Positions 52,195-61,234 of a stretch of DNA of 64,000 nt are shown here, piece after piece. Origin of the DNA: Sediminibacillus massiliensis. Lineage in GTDB: Bacteria > Bacillota > Bacilli > Bacillales > Amphibacillaceae. Made by a program: the position numbers and the translations under genes. Location: positions 4,025,952 through 4,089,951 of the forward strand of contig NZ_LT732535.1 of the NCBI RefSeq assembly GCF_900156915.1, in the 5' to 3' direction. The notes beneath the pieces are model-generated. The model made no database searches. It worked only from the letters and a program-made list of their open reading frames with translations, and was not told where the DNA came from. Positions within the stretch are counted from its first letter, which is position 1, and the number at the start of each line of letters is the position of its first letter.

Positions 52195-53148
52195 ATGATA
52201 CTCAGATTCGGTTATGTCTCAACTGCACTATCTTTATGGGAAGCATCGCCTTCCAGGACACTTACGTTCACCAATTGGAAAAAGCTGGACAAAAACAGCA
52301 GGAAGGAAAAACTATATCATCTTACAGAGCAAAACTTAACCAATACGATGCGGACCCTACACTACAATATTGCCCATGGGATTGACATTTACAGGATGTC
52401 TTCTTCACTTGTGCCTCTAGCAACCCATCCAGAAGTCAGATGGGATTTTGTTACGCCTTTCCGGCATCTTTTTGAAGAAATCGGTGCTATGGTGCAAAAA
52501 AATGAATTACGGGTCAGTTTTCACCCTAATCAATTCACATTATTCACAAGTCCTCAAGATCATGTGACTTCCAACGCGATTGGTGATATGACCTATCATT
52601 ATGAAATGCTGAAAGCGATGGGATTACATAAGGAAGCAACGATGAATATTCATGTCGGAGGAGCCTATGGTAATAAACGGGAGGCAATCGAGCGCTTTGA
52701 CCGGAATTTTGTTCAACTCGGCAAAGATATTCTCCGGCAAACAACCCTTGAAAACGACGATAAAACTTACACAGCAGAGGAAACCTTGCAAGTATGTGAA
52801 AAGCACGGGATTCCCTTTGTTTTCGATTATCATCATCACTGGGCTAATCCGGGTGAGGGAGCTTATGAAAAGTTGCTGCCCAGGATTTTTGCCACATGGG
52901 AGGGCACTGGCAAGCCGCCTAAGTTCCACTTGTCTTCTCCTAAATCAGAAAAGTTATACAGGGCCCATGCGGATTATGTAGAAAAGGATTTCGCGATCGA
53001 TTTTATCCATGCATTAAAAGCCTATGGGGAATCAGCTGACATCATGATTGAAGCAAAGGCGAAGGACAAAGCGGCTTTGAAGCTTGTTGATGAGTTGGCG
53101 AAAGTGCGAGGGTATAAGAGGGTTAACGGAGTGGCGATCGAGGTATAG
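52195..53148 (+). CDS. uvsE: UV damage endonuclease UvsE
   Basis: This TIM-barrel endonuclease nicks DNA 5' of UV photoproducts. The 317 residues match the family along their length: MILRFGYVSTALSLWEASPS, NTMRTLHYNIAHGI, RVSFHPNQFTLFTSP, MNIHVGGAYGNK, LENDDKTYTAEETL, VFDYHHHWANP and KFHLSSPKS, with the metal-binding His, Glu and Asp residues in these blocks. I chose ATG 52195 because GGAGTGA stands 5 bp upstream and the protein then aligns with B. subtilis UvsE (320 aa). Confidence 0.95.
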   Translation: MILRFGYVSTALSLWEASPSRTLTFTNWKKLDKNSRKEKLYHLTEQNLTNTMRTLHYNIAHGIDIYRMSSSLVPLATHPEVRWDFVTPFRHLFEEIGAMVQKNELRVSFHPNQFTLFTSPQDHVTSNAIGDMTYHYEMLKAMGLHKEATMNIHVGGAYGNKREAIERFDRNFVQLGKDILRQTTLENDDKTYTAEETLQVCEKHGIPFVFDYHHHWANPGEGAYEKLLPRIFATWEGTGKPPKFHLSSPKSEKLYRAHADYVEKDFAIDFIHALKAYGESADIMIEAKAKDKAALKLVDELAKVRGYKRVNGVAIEV

Positions 53149-53210
53149 GGACAGATGTAATGAGAGACGTAATAATTTTAATCCTATATAAATGAAGTAC
53201 GGAATTATAG

Positions 53211-53244
53211 AAGCGTGCCAGGAAAGTTGTTTTCCAGCACGCTT
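53211..53244 (+). terminator. terminator after uvsE
   Basis: AAGCGTGCCAGGAAA (53211-53225) pairs with TTTTCCAGCACGCTT (53230-53244) with one mismatch, followed by a T-rich stretch. It also lies before the end of the convergent M20 gene. Confidence 0.82.
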
Positions 53245-53257
53245 TACTTTACTTCTT

Positions 53258-54442
53258 TTATTCAGCCGAGACCACGCCATGATTTAAAAGTGAAAGAAAA
53301 AACAGCCTTCCTATCGTGCTTATAGCTTTCTCATCCACATCGAACTTTGGATGATGGTGTGGATAAACAGCATCCAATTCTTCATTTCTTCCTCCTACGA
53401 AGAAAAAGGTTCCTGGAACTTCTTCGAGGTAATAGGCAAAATCCTCGGCCCCCATGAAAGCATTCATCTTTTTGACATACACTTCAGGTAAATATTGCTC
53501 TGCTAATTGTTTGAGCTGTCGAGTCGGCTCTGCATGGTTATACAACGAGGTGTGCCCATATACGTAATCAATACTCCCTTTGACGCCGGTATGTATTTCA
53601 ACTGCTTTCACGGCATCCCGTATTTTTTTCTCTGCCAGCTCCCGGATTGCCGGGTCATACGTCCTGACTGTTCCTCCTACCGAGGCGCTGTCGGGTATGA
53701 CATTCAGGGCATGACCGCTATGTAAAGAACCAACTGTGACTACTGCCGCTTTCAGAGGATCAACATTGCGGCTGACGATTTGCTGGAGGCTCATTACCAG
53801 CTGACTGGCAGCCACCACCGGATCAATCGCCAGGTGCGGCATGGCGCCATGGCCGCCTCTGCCTGATATGGTGATTTCGAAAGTATCTGCTGCAGCCATC
53901 GTATATCCTTCGTTAAACAGCACTTCCCCGATTTGGTTTTCCGACCAGACATGCGCGCCGTATACCGCGTCAACTCCTTCCAGACAACCGTCGGCTATCA
54001 TTCTTTTTGCTCCCCCTGGGGCAACTTCTTCTGCAAATTGATGAATGAAAACGACCGTTCCGGCAAGGGTTGATTTCCTGCTGCTTAACACGCGGGCTAC
54101 TCCGAGCAATGCTGCTGTGTGTACATCGTGTCCACACGCATGGGCGACTCCTGGAACTGTCGATTTATATGGGACATTTTTTTCATCCTGTATTGGCAAT
54201 GCATCGAAATCTGCACGCAATGCTATCGTTTTTCCGGGTTGTTCCCCTCGAAGATAACCGACAACCCCATTTCCGCCGAAATTGGTTCTCACTTCCAAGC
54301 CAAGACTTTTGAGGTGATCAGCGATAAATGCAGGAGTACGTTTCTCCTCATTGGATAATTCCGGGTGCATATGCAAGTCCCGTCGGATGGTGATCAATTC
54401 TTCTTCTAGTTGTTTCAATTCTTCAAATAAGTTGTTAATCAT
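53258..54442 (-). CDS. M20-family amidohydrolase (N-acyl-amino-acid hydrolase type)
   Basis: The 394-residue metal hydrolase belongs to the M20D (HipO/YxeP-like) group. Metal-binding motifs are HACGHDVHTAALLG (about 97-110) and FAEEVAPGGA (about 131-140), with further ligands in MPHLAIDP-type and NAFMGAEDFAYYLEE regions. It probably removes an acyl group from an amino acid. The start ATG 54442 follows GTGGAGGGG. It is divergent from a YfcC-type transporter at 54572, so uptake of its substrate or product is a likely link. Confidence 0.9.
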   Translation of the reverse strand: MINNLFEELKQLEEELITIRRDLHMHPELSNEEKRTPAFIADHLKSLGLEVRTNFGGNGVVGYLRGEQPGKTIALRADFDALPIQDEKNVPYKSTVPGVAHACGHDVHTAALLGVARVLSSRKSTLAGTVVFIHQFAEEVAPGGAKRMIADGCLEGVDAVYGAHVWSENQIGEVLFNEGYTMAAADTFEITISGRGGHGAMPHLAIDPVVAASQLVMSLQQIVSRNVDPLKAAVVTVGSLHSGHALNVIPDSASVGGTVRTYDPAIRELAEKKIRDAVKAVEIHTGVKGSIDYVYGHTSLYNHAEPTRQLKQLAEQYLPEVYVKKMNAFMGAEDFAYYLEEVPGTFFFVGGRNEELDAVYPHHHPKFDVDEKAISTIGRLFFLSLLNHGVVSAE

Positions 54443-54571
54443 TTTCCCCTCCACTTTTGTCGTAAAAAATAGAATTTTGCAATAATTTGCAATTACTCTT
54501 ATACTAGACAATAACTTTATTCCTTTCAACCAGGGACTAAAGAATTTATCAACCAGGGGGAATTGACACAC

Positions 54572-55996
54572 ATGGAATCACAGTTGAAAGAAACATCTGA
54601 AGTCCCAGAAAAACATCCAAAAAGAAAGTGGGAAATGCCAGATACTTACGTAATCCTTTTTCTCGTACTACTGGCCGCTGCCGTTGCGACTTATTTTGTC
54701 CCGGCAGGTTCATTCGAGAGGGAAGTGGTTGACGATGTAGAACGGGTAATTCCGGGTACATTTAGTGAAGTGGATGGCAGTGCCGCAGGATTTATGGATA
54801 TCTTTCTGGCACTTCAGGAAGGAATGATCCAATCAGCAGGCATCATCTTTTTAGTATTATTTGCGGGTGGAGCATTCGAGGTAGTCGAACGTTCAGGAGC
54901 CATTAAAGGCGGGATTATCCGGGCTGTCGACAAAACCCGTGGAAAAGAATTCTGGTTAATTGCAATTGTTTCCTTATTATTTGCTATTGGTGGTGCTGTC
55001 GGAGCAGTAGCCAACGCGATCATCCCGTTTGTTGCCATCGGCTTGATCATTGCGAGGGGGCTGAAACTCGATGCGATTGTGGCTGTATCGATCACCTTCG
55101 GAGCCACATTTGCCGGTTTCAATGTTGGCTTCGTCAATCCATATACCGTGGGAATCGCCCAATCGATTGCGGACATTCCATTATTTTCCGGTATGTTATA
55201 CAGGATCATTGCTTTTGTTGTAATAGTTGGAATCACCATTCTTTACACATGGCGCTATGCAAAAAGAATTATGAACGATCCTTCCAAAAGTCTTGTCGGG
55301 GTGTTGGATCAGGATAGTTCTCAACAAGATAAGCTGCAGGCGCCTTTTACTGCCAGACATAAATGGATTGTAAGTTTTGTGGGAATCGGGCTATTATTCT
55401 TCATTTTTGCAACAATACAATTTAAATGGACAATCAATCATATGGCGGCCTTTTTCATCATTTTAGGAATTGTTTGTGGAATCATTGCCGGTATGAATTA
55501 TAACGAAATTGCCGTGACGTTTTTGGAAGGTTGTCAAAAACTGGTATACGGTGCATTGATTGTCGGTGTGGCACGAGCGGTATTAATTGTCATGGAAAAC
55601 GCGGAAATACTGGATACTTTTGTACATGCCATTTCCGTACCTCTGGAAGGGCTTTCTCCTGTCCTGGCAGCTTTGGGGATGTTTGTTGCCAACGGAATCA
55701 TGAATTTCCTTGTCCCATCGGGAAGTGGACAGGCGATGATGGCCATGCCGATTCTGTCTCCGTTGGCAGATATGATCGGCATCACCAGGCAGGTTGCTGT
55801 TCAGGCTTATCAGTTCGGGGATGGTTTCACCAATAGTATTTTTCCGACATCAGGACCATTAATGGCGAGTCTGGCGGTTGCCGGAGTACCATGGATTAAA
55901 TGGGCAAGGTGGATGCTTCCTTTGCTGGGAATCTGGACAGTAATAGCAGTAATCATGCTCAGTGTTGGGGTATTGATAAATTGGGGTCCTGTATAA
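54572..55996 (+). CDS. YfcC-family membrane transporter
   Basis: The 474-residue protein has about 11-12 hydrophobic segments and the family blocks ATYFVPAGSFERE, GAVANAIIPFVAIGL, NVGFVNPYTVGIAQ and FLVPSGSGQAMMAMPIL. It belongs to the YfcC/arginine-ornithine-antiporter-like (COG1288) group of the ion-transporter superfamily; the substrate is unknown but may be a peptide or amino-acid derivative given the divergent amidohydrolase. I chose ATG 54572 (AGGGGG 11 bp upstream) over TTG 54563, which almost abuts that site. Confidence 0.87.
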   Translation: MESQLKETSEVPEKHPKRKWEMPDTYVILFLVLLAAAVATYFVPAGSFEREVVDDVERVIPGTFSEVDGSAAGFMDIFLALQEGMIQSAGIIFLVLFAGGAFEVVERSGAIKGGIIRAVDKTRGKEFWLIAIVSLLFAIGGAVGAVANAIIPFVAIGLIIARGLKLDAIVAVSITFGATFAGFNVGFVNPYTVGIAQSIADIPLFSGMLYRIIAFVVIVGITILYTWRYAKRIMNDPSKSLVGVLDQDSSQQDKLQAPFTARHKWIVSFVGIGLLFFIFATIQFKWTINHMAAFFIILGIVCGIIAGMNYNEIAVTFLEGCQKLVYGALIVGVARAVLIVMENAEILDTFVHAISVPLEGLSPVLAALGMFVANGIMNFLVPSGSGQAMMAMPILSPLADMIGITRQVAVQAYQFGDGFTNSIFPTSGPLMASLAVAGVPWIKWARWMLPLLGIWTVIAVIMLSVGVLINWGPV

Positions 55997-56007
55997 AACA
56001 GGTAAAT

Positions 56008-56042
56008 AAGAGCGCTGGTCGTGATGACCAGCGCTCTTTTAC
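56008..56042 (+). terminator. terminator after the YfcC-type gene
   Basis: A 13-bp perfect stem AAGAGCGCTGGTC/GACCAGCGCTCTT (56008-56020 and 56026-56038), loop GTGAT, then T residues. Confidence 0.93.
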
Positions 56043-56352
56043 TCTTCATTTTTCTCTTTCGTTTTTAGGAAGAAAGAAGCGGTTATCCAAGCAGTAATCG
56101 GAATTGCCAGTGCAACTCCAAATCTGCACAAAGAATGGTAATCATTTCAGCATTGAAAACTTTCGAGTTTACGATTTCACCGAGTGAATACTCTAAATCT
56201 TTGAACCAGATAAGCAATCCTAGATAGCTGCCGAAGAAAGCGAAAAATAAGGTGTTGGCACTGGTGCCCAGGATATCTTTTCCGATATTCATTCCAGATG
56301 TGAACAAAGCTTTCCGGGAAATGGAAGGAGTATGACTTAATATTTCACGCAC
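56039..56352 (-). pseudogene. YibE/F-like membrane protein, 3' remnant with frameshift
   Basis: The readable part (ALFTSGMNIGKDILGTSANT, LFFAFFGSYLGLLIWFKDL) matches the C-terminal region of YibE/F family membrane proteins. Near 56125 the frame breaks; a shifted frame restores LCRFGVALAIPITAWITAS up to a stop at 56039. The N-terminal three quarters of the gene are missing upstream, where sequence gives way to a MITE-like repeat. It is therefore a decayed fragment. Confidence 0.62.
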
Positions 56353-56523
56353 CGGAAAGGCATCCCTCCTTAACCGGGCTGTTTTAAATGTCCTAGTTTG
56401 ATAAAAAACAGTTTTTATTTATCTACAAAAAGCGAACTACTATCAAAGATTTATTACCTCAACTAGTACATATAGAATCATACGCGCAGAATCATTTTAG
56501 GTATTTTTATACACAATTGAGGC

Positions 56524-57022
56524 AAACTGCGACATAGCGAAAATTCTATTTTGTGAAGATTTCTCTTCTTCTGATGTTAATTGAGTGTTAACCCGACGCT
56601 GCGGAAAAATACTCGCTTTCCGTGGGGAACGCTTCAGCTTCCTCGGTGCAAAAAGCGCCCCTGCGGGATCTTCAGACTGTTCCTTTCCCACAGGAGTCTC
56701 GCATTTTTCCTCCGCTTGGATTGGCATTCTGTTTAAGCAAGAAGAAATACTAGTTTAAGTGTTAAAAGATATTTTTCTACCCAAAATGCAGAAATACCAA
56801 ACAGCGAAGGCAGAACACGCAGACTCCTGCAGGAACAGCGAAAGGTCTTCGATGGGGCGAGTAACCGCAGTCCCACGAGTCCGAAGACCCCGCAAGAAGC
56901 GTACTTTGCTGATGAGGAGGCTGAGGCCGTGCCCGCGGAAAGCGAAGTGTTCTGCCGCAGCGGTTGTATAGCACTCGACTTAATCAGGATGGGGAAAGTG
57001 AACTGAAGTTATGTCGCAGTTT
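56524..57022. repeat. MITE-like palindromic repeat, copy D (complete)
   Basis: This 499-bp copy has perfect 13-bp terminal inverted repeats, AAACTGCGACATA at 56524-56536 and its complement at 57010-57022. Between them lie two internally palindromic units: 56598-56715 (GCGGAAAAAT ... ATTTTTCCTCCGC) and 56801-56973 (GGCAGAACACGC ... GCGAAGTGTTCTGCC). The two units are diverged versions of one repeat in opposite orientation, sharing CTTTCCG, TCAGC-TCCTC, TGCGGG-TCTTC and CAGGAGTC blocks. No transposase frame is present, so it must be mobilised in trans if at all. Confidence 0.85.
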
Positions 57023-57092
57023 ATGTTTACTGTGCAAAGGTAATAAGTTCTTTGATAAGGCTCTATTACAAGCTCTTTGTACAACGTAAAGT

Positions 57093-57122
57093 TTGACAAA
57101 GTATGGTTTAGTACTCTAAACT
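57093..57122 (+). promoter_or_regulatory. promoter of the marR-MMPL operon
   Basis: TTGACA (57093-57098) is followed after 18 bp by TAAACT (57117-57122). The spacer and -10 coincide with the palindrome at 57106-57121, so the repressor would block the polymerase. Confidence 0.6.
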
Positions 57123-57147
57123 AAATAGCGTGCAAAATAGTTTAGAG
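57106..57147 (+). promoter_or_regulatory. probable MarR operator with three half sites
   Basis: GTTTAG-TACT-CTAAAC (57106-57121) is a perfect palindrome. In addition CTCTAAACTA (57114-57123) and TAGTTTAGAG (57138-57147) form a perfect 10-bp inverted repeat with a 14-bp loop. MarR-type dimers bind such dyads; the gene encoding one lies directly downstream. Confidence 0.75.
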
Positions 57148-57182
57148 ATATAAACCTTATTTTTTTGAAAAGAGGTGGCGCA

Positions 57183-57644
57183 GTGGGAGATAAGAAATTA
57201 CATCAAGCAGTAAGTCTGTTCGGAGACGTTTTACTAGCGGGTACGGAGCTTGTCAGAAAAGAGGTAAGCCTCGATTCCCTTCAGAATCTATCCAATGAGC
57301 AAACAGATTTACTGAACATACTAAAGAAAAAAGGCGCAAGCTCACCAGGGAACCTTGCCGTATTGCAAGGCGTTCATAAAAGTGCGATTTCCAACCGATT
57401 GACGAAACTGATGAAAAAAGGTTTGGTCGAATGGGAAAATCCCCCCGCGACCGCAGACAAACGGTCCAAGCTGGTCAAACTTTCAGCGGAAGGGGAAAAA
57501 GTGATAAAGGAAATAGACGAAGCTGTCTATCACATCATTGAAAATTTACTGAATGATGTCGAGGAAGAAAAAATAGACAACTTTATGGATATTCTTCTGA
57601 TAGTAAAAGAAAAGCTAAACGAAAAAGGGGATAGCGGAGAATGA
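57183..57644 (+). CDS. MarR-family transcriptional regulator (YdgG-like)
   Basis: The 153-residue regulator has the MarR winged helix (about residues 35-105: SPGNLAVLQGVHKSAISNRLTK as recognition region, DKRSKLVKLSAEG as wing) flanked by dimerisation helices. I chose GTG 57183 because AGAGGTGG precedes it by 4 bp. The stop overlaps the start of the MMPL gene (ATGA), the same order as ydgG-ydgH in B. subtilis. It most likely represses the pair through the dyads at 57106-57147. Confidence 0.9.
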   Translation: MGDKKLHQAVSLFGDVLLAGTELVRKEVSLDSLQNLSNEQTDLLNILKKKGASSPGNLAVLQGVHKSAISNRLTKLMKKGLVEWENPPATADKRSKLVKLSAEGEKVIKEIDEAVYHIIENLLNDVEEEKIDNFMDILLIVKEKLNEKGDSGE

Positions 57645-60301
57645 GATTTATCATTAAGTTTAGATGGTTGATTGCCGTTTTAATATTGGCATTGACAGTT
57701 ACGTTATCTTTGACAGCTCCAAATTTGACTGAGCTGGCAAATGAAAAAGGACAAACACAGCTTCCATCTGATGTTTCTTCCTCACAGGCCAATCAAATCC
57801 TCGAGGATGCCGGCCTGGATGATAATACGATCAGCGTTGTAGTGACCCTGGACGAAACATTGAATGAAGATTTGGAAACACAATTGGAAGATATGATCGG
57901 AGAGATCGAAGAATTTAACGGAGTTCAGGATGTAACAACTCCATTTGTTGAAGATGAGGATATAAGGGAACAGCTTATGTCCGAAGATGAGAAGACGATC
58001 CTTATCCCAGTAACGGTTTCGGGTTCGGATGAAGAGATAGAGGAAACTGCCGACCAAATCTATGAGGTTGTTCCTGACGATATTACTGCTTATATTACAG
58101 GTTCTTCACTCATCAATCAGGACTTTGCCCATAGTTCTAAAGAAGGTTTGAAGAAAACCGAAATTATAACAATCGGGCTGATTTTAGGATTGTTGTTGCT
58201 AGTGTTCCGCTCACTGATAACTCCGTTTGTGCCGCTTATTACAGTAGGTTTCACCTATTTGATCAGTCAATCGCTGTTGGCGATTTTGGTGGAAAACGTC
58301 GATTTCCCTATTTCGACCTTTACGCAGACATTTTTGGTTGCGATTTTGTTTGGGATAGGTACGGACTATTGTATCCTTCTTTTAACAAGATTTCGGGAAG
58401 AGCTCGCCAATGGGCATGATAAGGTAGAAGCAACTGTAACAGCTTACCGCACAGCGGGAAGAACATTATTTATAAGTGGTATTGCCGTGTTGATCGGATT
58501 TGCAGCGATCGGCTTTGCAAAATTTGCTGTATTCCAATCAGCGGTCGGTGTAGCAGTCGGGGTGGGGATCCTGATTCTTATTTTGTTTACTCTGCTTCCA
58601 CTTTTCATGGTCACTCTGGGAGAGAAATTGTTCTGGCCGTCTAAAAAAGTGGCTTCCCACAGCAACAACAAGCTCTGGCACTTCCTTGGCAGAAATTCTG
58701 TTGCCCGGCCGGTATTGTTTCTTGTTATCGCAGCAATTGTCACTGTCCCATTCGTGCTTACTTATGACGGACAGGTTTCCTTTGATAACACCGAGGAAAT
58801 TAGCAGTGACTATAAATCGATCAAGGGATTAAACGCAATCAGTGAAGCAGTTGGGGAAGGAAAAGCCTTTCCAGTCAAGGTGGTTATAAAAGAGGATGAA
58901 GAGTTGACAACCACCGAGACGATACCGTATTTAGAAAATATCAGTAAGGCAATTGAAAAAGTAGATAATGTAGATTCTGTTATGACAATTACCCAGCCTA
59001 CTGGTGATAGAATAGAAGATTTATATATCGATTCCCAGCTCGGAGAAGTATCTAATGGTATAAATGACGCAGTGGACGGTATGAAAGAGGTTCAGAGTGG
59101 TTTGACCGAGGTACAGAACGGACTCAGTCAAATTGCCGATCAGGCTGGTGCCGGCAGCGGTTCTGGCGGATCTTTATCAGAAGCGACCAATGGACTGGAC
59201 CAAATTAACCAGCAACTGCAGGGTACTACTGCCCAGCTTTCGCAGACCGGTAACGTTCAACAGGCGGTGCCTCAGCTACAGGCAATCAGTGGTCAATTAG
59301 GTGAGGTCCAAGCTGGACTTGAACAAGCAAATGCACAGCTTGCTGGCCAACAAGAACAAGTTGGCGAATTGACATCCTCACTTAATCAGCTTGCTGAAGG
59401 AGTGGAAAGTGCAAATAACGGACTTACCGAAATATCTGACGGATTGGCGAGTGCTGCTGATACATTAAATAACATGAGTGAAAGTCCCACAGTCAGGGAT
59501 ACCGGGATTTACTTGCCAGAGGAAACATTAGAGAACGAAGACTTTGGACAATCCATTGACAATTATTCTTTTGCCGATGGGGAAGGGATCACCATGGATG
59601 TCGTACTTGAAGTTAATCCTTACTCTGAAGAGGCAATTGATACAGTCAGACAGATAAAGGAAGCTGTGGACAACGAGATTATTGATACGCCGTTTGAAAA
59701 TGCTGAAATTGCCTATGGTGGTGTGTCAAGCTCAAATGCAGACTTGGAAGAACTATCGACAACGGATCTTTCCAGAACCATGGTAATCATGATGGTTGGT
59801 TTGTTTATCGTTTTGACCATACTTTTCCGTTCGATGATCATGCCGGTCTATATGATTGCATCTCTGTTGCTGACCTACTATACCGCGATTTCCATAGCAG
59901 AAATGATTTTCGTGAATTTAATGGATTACAGCGGTATCAGTTGGGCCGTTCCGTTCTTTAGTTTCGTCATATTGGTTGCATTGGGGATAGATTACTCCAT
60001 CTTCTTGCTTGATCGGTTCAGTGAAGAAGTGAAAGCCGGTATCGACAAGGGGATGGTGACTGCCATGACGAAAATGGGGACAGTCATTATCACTGCTGCA
60101 ATCATTCTGGCAGGAACATTCGGGGCAATGATGCCCTCGGGCGTACTCACATTAGTGCAGGTGGCATCTGTCGTCATCATCGGTCTGTTACTATACGGTC
60201 TGGTCATTCTGCCATTGCTTGTCCCGTCGATCGTTGTAACATTGGGCGAAGGCAACTGGTGGCCATTCACGAGAAAAAAAGATAAGACAGGCGAAATGTA
60301 A
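57641..60301 (+). CDS. MMPL/RND-family transporter (YdgH-like)
   Basis: The 886-residue membrane protein has 12 predicted spans in two halves: TM1 (6-25), TM2-6 (about 178-330), TM7 (about 355-373) and TM8-12 (about 705-870). Large outside loops follow TM1 and TM7; the second contains a long stretch of Gly/Gln-rich heptad-like repeats (about 470-620, e.g. VQSGLTEVQNGLSQIADQ), also seen in YhgE/Pip proteins. Conserved Asp-Tyr pairs GIGTDYCILL and LGIDYSIFLLDR are the proton-relay motifs. Length equals B. subtilis YdgH (885). The exported compound, lipid or drug, is unknown. Confidence 0.92.
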   Translation: MRFIIKFRWLIAVLILALTVTLSLTAPNLTELANEKGQTQLPSDVSSSQANQILEDAGLDDNTISVVVTLDETLNEDLETQLEDMIGEIEEFNGVQDVTTPFVEDEDIREQLMSEDEKTILIPVTVSGSDEEIEETADQIYEVVPDDITAYITGSSLINQDFAHSSKEGLKKTEIITIGLILGLLLLVFRSLITPFVPLITVGFTYLISQSLLAILVENVDFPISTFTQTFLVAILFGIGTDYCILLLTRFREELANGHDKVEATVTAYRTAGRTLFISGIAVLIGFAAIGFAKFAVFQSAVGVAVGVGILILILFTLLPLFMVTLGEKLFWPSKKVASHSNNKLWHFLGRNSVARPVLFLVIAAIVTVPFVLTYDGQVSFDNTEEISSDYKSIKGLNAISEAVGEGKAFPVKVVIKEDEELTTTETIPYLENISKAIEKVDNVDSVMTITQPTGDRIEDLYIDSQLGEVSNGINDAVDGMKEVQSGLTEVQNGLSQIADQAGAGSGSGGSLSEATNGLDQINQQLQGTTAQLSQTGNVQQAVPQLQAISGQLGEVQAGLEQANAQLAGQQEQVGELTSSLNQLAEGVESANNGLTEISDGLASAADTLNNMSESPTVRDTGIYLPEETLENEDFGQSIDNYSFADGEGITMDVVLEVNPYSEEAIDTVRQIKEAVDNEIIDTPFENAEIAYGGVSSSNADLEELSTTDLSRTMVIMMVGLFIVLTILFRSMIMPVYMIASLLLTYYTAISIAEMIFVNLMDYSGISWAVPFFSFVILVALGIDYSIFLLDRFSEEVKAGIDKGMVTAMTKMGTVIITAAIILAGTFGAMMPSGVLTLVQVASVVIIGLLLYGLVILPLLVPSIVVTLGEGNWWPFTRKKDKTGEM

Positions 60302-60332
60302 CAAACTAATTAAAAAGAAATCTTTTGTACCA

Positions 60333-60377
60333 ACCCCTGAGAGTTAGAGTGGAATATCTAACTTTCAGGGGTGTTTT
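60333..60377 (+). terminator. terminator after the MMPL gene
   Basis: ACCCCTGA (60333-60340) pairs with TCAGGGGT (60365-60372), with an inner GTTAG/CTAAC stem, followed by T residues. Confidence 0.85.
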
Positions 60378-60399
60378 TATGTCAGGATATTACAACCTG

Positions 60400-60927
60400 T
60401 CATTTTAATATGCCCAAATATTCTTTCCATGGTCCAACATCTTGTCTGTATCTTTCTGCGAAAATCCTGGTGATCTGGGAGATATGCGTTAAATCGTGGA
60501 CCGCCCATGTTGAAATCAACTCACGAACTTTCACTGTGCCAAATGCTGGATGGAATCCTGTCTTCTCTAAAGTGTTCTTATCAGAATTGATCAGCGATTG
60601 TAGTTTGACAAGGTTTTCGGCTCTTATCGTTTTAAAAGCATGCAGCTTTTCCTCGATGCTAGATTGTGTGTCGGTGTCTTTTAAATGGGCAAAACGGTCA
60701 AAAGGCGGAAAGGCTTGTCCTTCACCTTTCTTGAGAATAAATTCAAGCCTTGGAAGCCAGTTTTGTTTCTCTGCCTCAATTAGATGATTGATTACTTCAA
60801 AGGAGTTCCAAGTATCCCCACCTTCATTACAATTCAGCCAATTCACCGAGATGCCTGACAGAAAATATTCCAACGTCCGGGGTGTACGTTCCAAAATTTC
60901 CATTGCTTCATGCAAGTCAAAATTCAT
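60400..60927 (-). CDS. DinB/YfiT-like superfamily protein
   Basis: The 175-residue four-helix-bundle protein resembles the DinB_2 group: [23 protein letters not shown] near 25-50 and [18 protein letters not shown] near 135-153 carry the His residues that form the metal site. Many members are metal-dependent thiol-S-transferases (bacillithiol-linked); the substrate here is unknown. I chose ATG 60927 (AAGGGG upstream) over a frame start at 60966. Confidence 0.82.
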   Translation of the reverse strand: MNFDLHEAMEILERTPRTLEYFLSGISVNWLNCNEGGDTWNSFEVINHLIEAEKQNWLPRLEFILKKGEGQAFPPFDRFAHLKDTDTQSSIEEKLHAFKTIRAENLVKLQSLINSDKNTLEKTGFHPAFGTVKVRELISTWAVHDLTHISQITRIFAERYRQDVGPWKEYLGILK

Positions 60928-61074
60928 GTTCAAGCCCCTTTTCCAGGTTTTCCAAAATAATATCATATTTCAGGAATTTATATTAAAGTAGATGAATAGT
61001 TTGTTTGAAAATAAGAAGAATAAAGAACAGAAAAATAACTTTTCAAAATAACATAAAAAATTCCAAAAAACAGG

Positions 61075-61102
61075 TTTACTTCATTCATATGTTTGTTATA
61101 AT
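61075..61102 (+). promoter_or_regulatory. promoter of a candidate small RNA
   Basis: TTTACT (61075-61080), 16 bp spacer and TATAAT (61097-61102) with a TGT extension. It is not followed by a gene but by two hairpins ending at 61234. Confidence 0.6.
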
Positions 61103-61108
61103 GGGTTT

Positions 61109-61234
61109 AACAATACATAGAACATTTCTTTTGATAACACCAAATATCATAAGTAATAACCGGGTCTGCCTTTATGGGCAGACCCATTATATTTTTGCGA
61201 AAGATAAAGGTCCTGTTTCCAGGTCCTTTTTTTT
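61109..61234 (+). ncRNA. candidate small RNA with two hairpins
   Basis: A transcript from the promoter at 61075-61102 would be about 126 nt. It contains a perfect 9-bp hairpin GGGTCTGCC/GGCAGACCC (61162-61170 with 61177-61185) and ends in a terminator AAAGG-T-CCTG / CAGG-T-CCTTTT (61206-61230) with a T run. No reading frame with a ribosome site lies in it. It may be an independent sRNA or an additional leader terminator for vmlR. Confidence 0.4.
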
